Shown piece by piece: positions 1-5,471 of a stretch of 8,443 nucleotides of DNA (its first letter is position 1; each line of letters starts with the position of its first letter). The stretch comes from an uncultured Syntrophomonadaceae bacterium. Lineage in GTDB: Bacteria > Bacillota > Syntrophomonadia > Syntrophomonadales > Syntrophomonadaceae. A program made the translations under genes and the position numbers. The notes under the pieces are model-generated. The model made no database searches and was not told the DNA's origin. It worked only from the letters and a program-made list of their open reading frames with translations. Location: positions 1 through 8,443 of the forward strand of contig CALXSZ010000130.1 of the NCBI GenBank assembly GCA_944391275.1, given 5' to 3'.

Positions 1-96
1 TTTGTAACCTATATCTATATTATTGGTACGATTTTAGTATTAGCAGGAGCCTTCTATGGGTTGGCAACGTGGACGAAAAGTTATTTTCTGAATTAA
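1..96 (+). CDS. C-terminal end of an unidentified membrane protein (partial)
   Basis: Frame 1 is open from the first base and stops at TAA 94-96, giving the last 31 residues of a protein that begins outside the window. The segment is strongly hydrophobic (residues 1-23: FVTYIYIIGTILVLAGAFYG and onward) and ends in a short polar tail with Trp, Thr, Lys and Ser, as expected for a final transmembrane helix with a brief loop after it. A hairpin terminator starts 14 bases after the stop, which supports this being a real gene end. The family cannot be recognised from 31 residues. That it is coding is inferred from the hydrophobic composition and the terminator placement; no motif is visible. Confidence 0.6.
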   Translation, partial: FVTYIYIIGTILVLAGAFYGLATWTKSYFLN

Positions 97-110
97 ATTA
101 CGATCAAAGA

Positions 111-144
111 AAAGCGCAAGGGGAAAAAACCTTGGGCTTTTTTT
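111..144 (+). terminator. Rho-independent terminator of the upstream membrane-protein gene
   Basis: The arm AAAGCGCAAGG (111-121) pairs with CCTTGGGCTTT (130-140) over 11 positions with one G/G mismatch, around an 8-base loop (GGAAAAAA). The 3' arm runs into a continuous T tract (138-144). It begins 14 bases after the preceding stop codon. It separates that gene from the transketolase genes. Confidence 0.8.
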
Positions 145-229
145 ATAGGAAGTATATTTTTTGTGTTTCGAAGCAAATCATTATGCAACCATTTTTGTGT
201 GATCTTAAAACAAAACATGAAAATGAAGT

Positions 230-246
230 TTATAATAGAATTATAA
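230..246. promoter_or_regulatory. PerR/Fur-box-like inverted repeat, possible operator
   Basis: TTATAATAGAATTATAA is a perfect 7-base inverted repeat around a 3-base centre. Each half matches the half-site of the Bacillus subtilis PerR box (TTATAAT-N-ATTATAA), but the centre here is 3 bases rather than 1, so the half-sites are out of the usual register. Each arm also contains a perfect -10 hexamer (TATAAT, on + at 231-236 and on - at 240-245), with no good -35 partner on the + strand. In DNA this AT-rich, a palindrome of A and T can arise by chance, so operator function is only a possibility. Confidence 0.25.
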
Positions 247-298
247 CTATGATATTATTGTTACAAAAACAGAAATCTTGTTTCTCGTAAAAATAATT

Positions 299-325
299 TT
301 GTTAAGAAAATCGATTTCCTATAAA
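299..325 (+). promoter_or_regulatory. Weak sigma-A-type promoter candidate for the transketolase operon
   Basis: TTGTTA (299-304) and TATAAA (320-325) resemble -35 and -10 hexamers, matching consensus at 4 and 5 of 6 positions. The spacer is 15 bases, shorter than the usual 16-18. Transcription from here would leave a leader of about 100 bases before the ATG at 432. It is the best-placed pair I found in this region, but the evidence is weak. Confidence 0.3.
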
Positions 326-431
326 ATGAATGGGATTTTCAGGAAGTGAGTAGCCAAAAGGCAAAGATTGCGTTAAAATAAAAGATAAGTGAAAATTTTG
401 TTGATGTAGGTACTTTTGAGGGGGAAAATAG

Positions 432-1250
432 ATGGATCCGAAAAAAATTGAAGAAATTGAAAAACAAGCGCGGCAATTGCGGCGAGATATTATCGCTATG
501 GTAGGGAAATCCGGATCGGGGCATCCCGGCGGATCTCTTTCAGCGGCCGATATTATGGCGTCTCTTTTCTTTTGTGAAATGAATTTTTCCCCAGAAAATG
601 TAAAAGATCCCGATCGTGATCGCTTTGTCCTCAGTAAAGGGCATGCAGCGCCGGTATTGTATGCGGCTTTGGCGAATAAAGGGTTCTTTGATAAAGAGTG
701 GCTCAACCATCTGCGACAGTTGCACAGTCCGCTTCAGGGACATCCGGATATGCGAAAAGTTCCTGGGGTAGAAGCTTCGACAGGTTCTTTAGGACAAGGA
801 TTGTCCTGGGCGGTTGGAATGGCGCTTGCCGGCCGGATGGATCACCGGGATTACCGAGTTTATGCCCTTTTGGGCGATGGGGAACTGGAAGAAGGAATGA
901 TCTGGGAAGCTGCTATGGCAGCGGGACATTATCATCTGGATCATTTGGTTGCGATCGTCGATTATAATGGATTACAAATTGATGGAAAGATCACGGACGT
1001 CATGAGTTCCGAACCGATTGCCCAAAAATTTATGGCTTTTGGATGGGAAACCATTGGTATTTTAGGCAATGATGTCCGTCAAATTTTAGAAGCCTTCGAA
1101 AAAGCGCGTCAAAATAAAGGCCGTCCAACAGCTATTATCGCCAAAACAACGAAGGGCAAAGGCGTTCGTTTTATGGAAGATCGAGCGGAATGGCATGGCA
1201 AAGCGCCAAATGCCGAAGAAGTTCAACAGGCGATGCAGGATTTGGCATAA
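432..1250 (+). CDS. tkt: Transketolase, N-terminal (thiamine diphosphate-binding) subunit
   Basis: This encodes the pyrophosphate-binding half of transketolase, which moves two-carbon ketol units between sugar phosphates in the non-oxidative pentose phosphate pathway in the cytoplasm. The 272 residues match the usual length of this half in split transketolases. Visible motifs are SGHPGGSLSAADI (29-41), SKGHAAPVLYA (68-78), STGSLGQG (116-123), and the thiamine diphosphate motif starting GDG (148-150) and closing with Asn179. Asp149 and Asn179 are the expected metal ligands. WHGKAP (254-259) lies near the end, where a full-length enzyme would continue into the pyrimidine domain. The start is fixed by an in-frame TAG directly upstream (429-431) and a strong GAGGGGGA binding site (418-425). 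The second subunit follows 17 bases downstream, and both are needed for an active enzyme. Confidence 0.95.
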   Translation: MDPKKIEEIEKQARQLRRDIIAMVGKSGSGHPGGSLSAADIMASLFFCEMNFSPENVKDPDRDRFVLSKGHAAPVLYAALANKGFFDKEWLNHLRQLHSPLQGHPDMRKVPGVEASTGSLGQGLSWAVGMALAGRMDHRDYRVYALLGDGELEEGMIWEAAMAAGHYHLDHLVAIVDYNGLQIDGKITDVMSSEPIAQKFMAFGWETIGILGNDVRQILEAFEKARQNKGRPTAIIAKTTKGKGVRFMEDRAEWHGKAPNAEEVQQAMQDLA

Positions 1251-1267
1251 GAAAGAGGGCGTGAGAA

Positions 1268-2206
1268 ATGAAAAAACAAGCGACAAGAGACGCATATGGA
1301 CAAGCATTGGTTAAATTGGGCGAACAGCATACGGATGTGGTAGTATTGGATGCGGATTTGTCCCAATCAACCAAAACGGCGCTATTTGCCAAAGCCTTTC
1401 CGGAGCGTTTTGTGAATGTAGGGATTGCCGAACAAAATATGATGGGAATTGCGGCCGGATTGGCGGCAACAGGGAAAGTATGTTTTGCGAGTTCGTTTGC
1501 GATATTTGCCGTAGGACGGGCGTTTGAAATTATCCGCAATTCAATTGCATATCCCAAATTAAATGTAAAAATTTGTGCAACCCATGCCGGCATTACGGTG
1601 GGTGAAGACGGAGGGAGCCATCAGGCGATTGAAGATATCTCCTTGATGCGCAGCGTGCCCAATATGACGGTGGTCGTCCCGGCGGATGGCGTGAGTACGG
1701 AAAAAGCGGTACAAGCCTTATATGCATTGGATGGTCCGGCTTATTTACGCCTAGGACGCGCGTCGATACCGGTTTTGTATGCGGATGAAAAATTTGATTT
1801 TACGGTGGGAAAAGGGATCGAATTGAAAGACGGACAGGATTTGGCGGTGATTGCTTGCGGCGGGATGGTTGCGCCGGCACTAGAGGCCGCAGAAGCGTTG
1901 GAAAAAGAGGGAATCCATTTGTCTGTCGTAGATATGCACACGATCAAGCCGATCGATGAAGAACTGATCTTGAAATTGGCTCGACGCTGTGGAAAAATTC
2001 TTACGGTGGAAGAACACAGCGTGATTGGCGGACTGGGCAGCGCTGTAGCTGAGGTTTGCAGCGAGAAGTGTCCGATCCCGGTGAAAAGGATAGGCATAAA
2101 AGATCAATTTGGACAGTCGGGTAAACCCGATGATTTGTTAAAAGAATATGGATTAACCCCCGAGGATATTCTGGAGACGGCTCGGGCGTTTTACCGGGAA
2201 AAATAA
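1268..2206 (+). CDS. tkt: Transketolase, C-terminal (pyrimidine-binding) subunit
   Basis: This encodes the second half of the split transketolase: a pyrimidine-binding domain (about residues 1-165) followed by the transketolase C-terminal domain (about 185-305), 312 residues in all. The catalytic glutamate that activates the cofactor is Glu55 in VGIAEQNMMG. GEDGGSHQ (112-119) corresponds to the substrate-contacting loop, with His118 at the conserved position. The fold resembles the C-terminal part of 1-deoxyxylulose-5-phosphate synthase, but the separate, adjacent N-terminal subunit and the motif set indicate transketolase. An in-frame TGA at 1262-1264 leaves ATG 1268 as the first possible start, with AGAGGG (1254-1259) as binding site. 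The 17-base gap implies co-transcription with the N-terminal subunit and balanced production of the two. Confidence 0.95.
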   Translation: MKKQATRDAYGQALVKLGEQHTDVVVLDADLSQSTKTALFAKAFPERFVNVGIAEQNMMGIAAGLAATGKVCFASSFAIFAVGRAFEIIRNSIAYPKLNVKICATHAGITVGEDGGSHQAIEDISLMRSVPNMTVVVPADGVSTEKAVQALYALDGPAYLRLGRASIPVLYADEKFDFTVGKGIELKDGQDLAVIACGGMVAPALEAAEALEKEGIHLSVVDMHTIKPIDEELILKLARRCGKILTVEEHSVIGGLGSAVAEVCSEKCPIPVKRIGIKDQFGQSGKPDDLLKEYGLTPEDILETARAFYREK

Positions 2207-2253
2207 AAATTTTTTAAAATAAGATTCATAAAAATGGTTGGAGTCAGGGAATA

Positions 2254-2934
2254 ATGGTGGAATTATATGAATTAACCAAAACGTATCCAAACGGCGTGAC
2301 CGCGTTAGATCAAATTTCTTTAAAAATTGATCAAGGAGAGTTTGTTTTTTTAATGGGACACAGCGGAGCGGGAAAAAGTACGCTGATTCGTATGCTGATC
2401 CGTGAAGAATGGCCGACCTCCGGACAGATTTTTGTCGCTTCCCGCAGTTTGGTACGAATGAAAAAGAAAGAAATTCCTTATCTGCGCCGCAGTGTAGGAA
2501 TGATTTTTCAAGACTTTAAGTTGTTGGAAAGCAGAACGGTGGAAGAGAACATTGCATTTGCCATGATGGTGGTAGGAGCGTCTTCCAGAGATATCAAAAA
2601 ACGAGTCAAAGCGGTTATTCATGAAGTTGGGCTGGATGGAAAAGAACATTCCTTTCCGAATGAATTATCCGGAGGAGAACAGCAGCGTGTCGGGATTGCG
2701 CGCGCCATTATTAATCATCCGGTACTTTTGATTGCAGACGAACCGACGGGAAATTTGGATCAGCGGACGTCCGAAGAAATTATGGAACTGATTTACGATA
2801 TTAATCGCGCGGGAACGACGGTTATCATGGCGACGCATGCTCAAGAACTGGTAAAAACCGCCAGACGGCGCGTAGTGATCTTAGATAAAGGAAAAGTGGT
2901 GGCCGATATGCCGCCCGGGGCTTATATGCGATGA
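2254..2934 (+). CDS. ftsE: Cell division ATP-binding protein FtsE
   Basis: FtsE is the cytoplasmic ATPase of the FtsEX complex, which resembles an ABC transporter but transmits force to cell-wall hydrolases at the septum. All ABC motifs are intact in the 226 residues: Walker A GHSGAGKST (35-43), Q-loop Gln86 in GMIFQDFKLL, signature LSGGEQQR (138-145), Walker B LLIADE (158-163) with Glu163 as catalytic base, D-loop near 166-169, and H-loop His195. The N-terminal pattern ending in YPNG and the pairing with ftsX separate it from LolD/MacB-type ATPases. ATG 2254 is served by GGAG (2240-2243). GTG 2257, one codon later, would suit AGGGA (2246-2250) better and cannot be excluded. The last bases overlap ftsX (ATGA), suggesting coupled translation. 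The gap to transketolase has no terminator. Confidence 0.96.
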   Translation: MVELYELTKTYPNGVTALDQISLKIDQGEFVFLMGHSGAGKSTLIRMLIREEWPTSGQIFVASRSLVRMKKKEIPYLRRSVGMIFQDFKLLESRTVEENIAFAMMVVGASSRDIKKRVKAVIHEVGLDGKEHSFPNELSGGEQQRVGIARAIINHPVLLIADEPTGNLDQRTSEEIMELIYDINRAGTTVIMATHAQELVKTARRRVVILDKGKVVADMPPGAYMR

Positions 2935-3833
2935 AGACGACATTTCGAAGACAGAGTGCATATTATTATAGCGAGGCGTTTAAATCTATTCGGCGCAATG
3001 GGTTTCTTAGTCTAGCGACCGTTACCACGGTAACGGTGAGTTTATTTATTCTGGGCGTGGCCATTTTACTGGTCTTAAACATTTCTTCTTATTTGCAGGG
3101 CTTAGCTGACGATGTAGAAATTTCTGCTTTTGTTGATCAAACCTATACCGATGAACAAGCTTTGGCGCTCAGAGATCAACTCTTGAGGTTGAACGGGGTG
3201 GAAGAAGTCGATTTTGTCAGCCGTGAGGAAGCGATGGACAGTATGCAAACGCGCTATTCCTCCAGCGGATATGATTTGGAAGAGACGCTGGAATCGAATC
3301 CGCTGCCAAATAGTTATCGTATAAAAGCGTCCGATCCGCAGAATGTGCAAGCGTTAGCGCAACAAATCGCTGGAATGGAAGGTTTTTACCGCGTGAATTA
3401 TGGTCAGGATATCGTGGAAAAACTTTTTGCCATCACCAAAGGCGTACGCTGGGGGGGCGGATGTATCGTTGGCATGACCATTTTAGGGGCTGTCTTTTTA
3501 ATTGGGATTAATATTCGATTATCCATATTTGCGCGCCGCAAAGAAATTTATTTGATGAAGTTGATTGGCGCACGGGATGGATTTATTACCCGTCCCTTTT
3601 ATATTGAGGGAATTTTCTTGGCGGTCATGGGAGCGATTATTGCGGCGATTATTTTAATGGGCGGCTATGAATTTTTATTGCGAGAGTGGACAAACACTTC
3701 TTATGCGATGCTTTTTCCTCTCATTTCCGACCATAACCTGTTATTTCGATGTTATGGAATATTATTAGCGGCGGGCCTCCTTTTAGGATGGCTGGGGACG
3801 GCTATTTCCGTTCGTAGATTTATGGACGTCTAG
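2931..3833 (+). CDS. ftsX: Cell division protein FtsX (membrane subunit)
   Basis: FtsX is the membrane partner of FtsE. The 300 residues show the family's topology: a cytoplasmic N-terminus, TM1 (about 25-48), a large extracellular loop (about 50-172), then TM2 (about 178-195), TM3 (about 226-246) and TM4 (about 274-293). The segment after TM2 (FARRKEIYLMKLIGA) is the characteristic FtsX cytoplasmic motif that couples to the ATPase. In studied systems the large first loop binds the coiled coil of a peptidoglycan hydrolase or its activator, and such a gene lies immediately downstream. ATG 2931 overlaps the ftsE stop by ATGA, with no strong binding site of its own, so translation probably depends on ftsE. 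A run of seven G at 3451-3457 encodes Trp-Gly-Gly in frame and does not break the gene. Confidence 0.95.
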   Translation: MKTTFRRQSAYYYSEAFKSIRRNGFLSLATVTTVTVSLFILGVAILLVLNISSYLQGLADDVEISAFVDQTYTDEQALALRDQLLRLNGVEEVDFVSREEAMDSMQTRYSSSGYDLEETLESNPLPNSYRIKASDPQNVQALAQQIAGMEGFYRVNYGQDIVEKLFAITKGVRWGGGCIVGMTILGAVFLIGINIRLSIFARRKEIYLMKLIGARDGFITRPFYIEGIFLAVMGAIIAAIILMGGYEFLLREWTNTSYAMLFPLISDHNLLFRCYGILLAAGLLLGWLGTAISVRRFMDV

Positions 3834-3843
3834 GAGAAAAAGA

Positions 3844-5019
3844 ATGCAAGATTTGGGACAATTTTTAAAAAAACATTATAATGAAATGATTGTTTTCATG
3901 TTGTGCGCAATATTTTTCGTAGGATTTTTTACAGTGACAAGAGCAATAGCCGATGAACTTCAGCAAAAGCGAGATCAACTGGATAGCTTAAATGAACAAA
4001 TTGCGGAACAGCGTAAGAAAATTGAGGAAACACAGGCGCAGGCAGACGGGATTACTGCGGAAATTACGGCGATTGCGAAAGAAATTGAAGCCTCCGAAGT
4101 CGAATTAACAGCGTTATCGCAACACATCAGCCAAACGGAAACGGAGATCCAAAACAAAGAAGCAAAACTGATTGAGCTTCAGGAAGAAATTGAGAAAGAT
4201 CAAGCGATTTTGGGCGAACGGTTGTGCGTTATTTATGAAGAAGGGGAAAGTAATTATTTAGACGTCCTTTTGCAGTCGGTCAGCTTACAAGATTTTATAA
4301 CCCGGGTTGATTATTTAAGAATTATTCTGGACAACGATCAAGCCTTAATCCAGAAAACGAACCAACTCCGGGAGGATGTAGAAGTCGAGAAGACTTCTTT
4401 GGAGATTCAAAAAAGCGATTTAGAACAACAAAAAGTAGAAGAAACGGAGAAAAAACAGGCGCTGGAACAACGAAAAGCGGAACAGCAGGCCATTTTAGAC
4501 GAAGTTTATGCGGAGCAAGCGAACTATGAACGAGCCGAACAGGAATTAGAAAACGAATCCGCGATGCTGGAAAATCTGATCCGAAGTTTGGAGAGCGGAA
4601 GTTCGGCCGGGAGTATTGTTCAGGGAACCGGCGTGTTTTTGTGGCCTTCGAATAATTCGCGCACGATTACTTCGGACTATGGTTGGCGGTATCACCCGAT
4701 ATTAAAATATAATAAGTTACATACCGGGATGGATATTGGGGCCAGTTATGGGACGGATATTTTAGCAGCGGATAGCGGAACGGTTATTTTTGCCGGATGG
4801 AATAATGCTTATGGGAAAATGGTGATTATTAGTCATGGTGGAAATTTAAGTACGCTTTACGCACATCAATCGACCCTTTTGGTTTCAGAAGGACAAAATG
4901 TCGAACGCGGACAAGTCATTGGAAAAGTGGGGAGCACGGGTTGGAGTACGGGACCTCATTTGCATTTTGAGGTGCGTGTGAATGGCAGCCCGGTCAATCC
5001 GCACGATTATGTGGGATAA
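3844..5019 (+). CDS. Secreted coiled-coil M23 murein endopeptidase, probable FtsEX effector
   Basis: This is an exported peptidoglycan hydrolase of EnvC/PcsB-like architecture. Residues 15-33 are a hydrophobic export signal, and A-I-A at 34-36 is a plausible signal peptidase site. Residues from about 37 to 250 are rich in Glu, Gln and Lys with heptad-like spacing, a long coiled coil. A Ser/Gly linker (about 250-262) leads to the M23 (LytM) domain (about 265-388). The zinc ligands are all present: His293 and Asp297 in HTGMD and His374 in HLHFE. The catalytic His341 lies in LYAH. The domain therefore looks active, unlike that of Escherichia coli EnvC, which only activates amidases. Its AGGAG site (3832-3836) overlaps the ftsX stop codon, and a terminator follows. 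I infer that FtsX gates it through the coiled coil. Confidence 0.92.
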   Translation: MQDLGQFLKKHYNEMIVFMLCAIFFVGFFTVTRAIADELQQKRDQLDSLNEQIAEQRKKIEETQAQADGITAEITAIAKEIEASEVELTALSQHISQTETEIQNKEAKLIELQEEIEKDQAILGERLCVIYEEGESNYLDVLLQSVSLQDFITRVDYLRIILDNDQALIQKTNQLREDVEVEKTSLEIQKSDLEQQKVEETEKKQALEQRKAEQQAILDEVYAEQANYERAEQELENESAMLENLIRSLESGSSAGSIVQGTGVFLWPSNNSRTITSDYGWRYHPILKYNKLHTGMDIGASYGTDILAADSGTVIFAGWNNAYGKMVIISHGGNLSTLYAHQSTLLVSEGQNVERGQVIGKVGSTGWSTGPHLHFEVRVNGSPVNPHDYVG

Positions 5020-5044
5020 TCCCCGTTAAAAAGGATGAAGCAAT

Positions 5045-5098
5045 GGGTTAGCTGTCTCTTAATCGATAAAAAAAGAAAGAGGCAGCACCCTTCTTTTT
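5045..5098 (+). terminator. Rho-independent terminator closing the ftsE-ftsX-M23 operon
   Basis: GCTGTCTCTT (5051-5060) pairs with AAGAGGCAGC (5077-5086) over ten positions, with one G-U pair and a 16-base A-rich loop. The stem extends by GGGT (5045-5048) with ACCC (5087-5090), leaving a 2-base bulge (TA). It is followed by TTCTTTTT (5091-5098) and begins 26 bases after the M23 stop codon. Confidence 0.85.
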
Positions 5099-5102
5099 CG
5101 CT

Positions 5103-5128
5103 TCTGAACATTTTATCTGAACATTTTA
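5103..5128. repeat. Perfect 13-base tandem duplication
   Basis: TCTGAACATTTTA occurs twice with no gap, at 5103-5115 and 5116-5128. It begins 5 bases after the T tract of the preceding terminator. Each copy contains GAAC, a LexA-like half-site, but neither has the inverted GTTC partner. It may be a replication-slippage duplication or a pair of direct binding sites; the sequence does not decide. Confidence 0.8.
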
Positions 5129-5242
5129 AATGAAACCATTTTTTCGTATGCATCCGTAGAACTTTGTTTGACAAACGGAAGAATGCGGAAAATGACGCGG
5201 TTTTTGATTGAGATATTTCTGGCTGTCGACTTAGCGTTTTAA
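5108..5242 (+). pseudogene. Short coding-like segment, possible gene remnant or 19-residue peptide
   Basis: This frame is open from just after a TGA (5105-5107) to TAA at 5240-5242. The part from ATG 5183 encodes MRKMTRFLIEIFLAVDLAF, a basic start followed by a hydrophobic stretch, preceded by GGAA at 5177-5180 with only two bases of spacing. The region is less AT-rich than its surroundings and reads like coding DNA from about 5144 onward. No family is recognised. It could be the last piece of a decayed gene, a very small membrane peptide, or chance. Low confidence. Confidence 0.15.
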
Positions 5243-5259
5243 TAGCTTTATTTCGTAGG

Positions 5260-5294
5260 AAATTCAGATATTATTTTTTGTGAAATAAGAATTT
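5260..5294 (+). other. AT-rich two-part hairpin in the ctpA upstream region
   Basis: Outer arms AAATTC (5260-5265) and GAATTT (5289-5294) enclose inner arms TTATTT (5271-5276) and AAATAA (5283-5288) around a 6-base loop. A 5-base bulge (AGATA) lies on the 5' side only. The stem is nearly all A-T, so it would be weak, and it lacks a T tract for termination. It overlaps the promoter candidate at 5278-5306, so a role as a protein-binding site is possible but unproven. Confidence 0.3.
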
Positions 5295-5306
5295 ATCTGT
5301 TATGAA
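5278..5306 (+). promoter_or_regulatory. Promoter candidate for ctpA-uvrB
   Basis: TTGTGA (5278-5283) and TATGAA (5301-5306) are separated by an ideal 17-base spacer. Each hexamer matches the sigma-A consensus at 4 of 6 positions. TGT directly before the -10 hexamer gives an extended -10 (TGn). A transcript from here would have a leader of roughly 160 bases carrying the 16-base repeats. Because a terminator precedes this region, ctpA needs a promoter somewhere between 5099 and 5471. Confidence 0.4.
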
Positions 5307-5405
5307 GCGTAAAAATAAATGATGAGACCATGGAAATTGGCATAAAATAAGAACCGTTAGATGAAAATGTAAAAATATTTAAAGGCACTATTTCCCTATG
5401 CCCAG

Positions 5406-5453
5406 CGGATAGAAAATAATGCAAATAGAGAATAATGTGGATAGAAAATAATA
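5406..5453 (+). repeat. Three imperfect 16-base tandem repeats directly upstream of ctpA
   Basis: The units are CGGATAGAAAATAATG (5406-5421), CAAATAGAGAATAATG (5422-5437) and TGGATAGAAAATAATA (5438-5453). Units 1 and 3 share 14 consecutive bases and differ only at their first and last base. Unit 2 differs from that core at three positions. The array ends 18 bases before the ctpA start and abuts its ribosome binding region. It lies in the predicted leader and is not part of the ctpA reading frame, since an in-frame TGA precedes the start. Confidence 0.85.
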
Positions 5454-5471
5454 AGGAAGACAGGTGAATGA

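Larger units (their letters stand above)
145..431. other. AT-rich intergenic region upstream of transketolase, no gene seen
   Basis: These 287 bases lie between the terminator and the first transketolase gene. They are very AT-rich and I see no credible coding region on either strand. They hold a 17-base inverted repeat (230-246), a weak promoter candidate (299-325) and a minimal GCC-AAAA-GGC hairpin near 353-362. No known riboswitch or T-box core is recognisable by eye. The likely role is the promoter and leader of the transketolase operon. Confidence 0.6.
5099..5471. other. Intergenic region upstream of ctpA, with repeats but no confident gene
   Basis: This stretch of 373 bases between the terminator and ctpA is AT-rich. 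Listed separately are a 13-base tandem duplication (5103-5128), a short coding-like remnant (5108-5242), an AT-rich hairpin (5260-5294), a promoter candidate (5278-5306) and three 16-base tandem repeats (5406-5453). A second, weaker promoter pair is TTGGCA (5337-5342) with GATGAA (5360-5365), spacer 17. I recognise no known RNA family here. Confidence 0.6.

Noticed and set aside
69..290. 73-residue open frame on the + strand
   Set aside because: It starts inside the upstream gene, reads straight through the terminator at 111-144, has no ribosome binding site and has low-complexity AT-driven composition.
346..381. GTG-started 11-codon leader peptide after AGGA
   Set aside because: Spacing from AGGA to GTG is only about two bases, the peptide has no regulatory codon bias, and no attenuator hairpin follows it.
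302..706. 134-residue open frame on the - strand
   Set aside because: It is the antisense shadow of the transketolase N-terminal gene, with no binding site and no recognisable domain. The other long - strand frames (for example 1171-1593 and 1741-2097) are rejected for the same reason.
2207..2253. Terminator or promoter in the gap between transketolase and ftsE
   Set aside because: The AAAAATTTTTT tract forms no GC-containing stem, and the best -10-like sequence (CATAAA, 2227-2232) has no usable -35 partner.
3451..3457. Run of seven G in ftsX as a possible frameshift or phase-variable tract
   Set aside because: The FtsX reading frame and its TM2 motif continue correctly across it, and seven G is short for phase variation.
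5103..5128. LexA (SOS) box in the 13-base repeat
   Set aside because: GAAC half-sites are present but the inverted GTTC half is absent in both copies, and the spacing does not fit.
5168..5196. Promoter based on the perfect -35 hexamer TTGACA at 5168-5173
   Set aside because: At 16-18 base spacing only poor -10 sequences are present (AATGAC at best, 3 of 6), with no extended -10. A better balanced pair lies at 5278-5306.
5406..5453. CRISPR array
   Set aside because: The 16-base units are contiguous with no spacers, too short for CRISPR repeats, and no cas genes are present.
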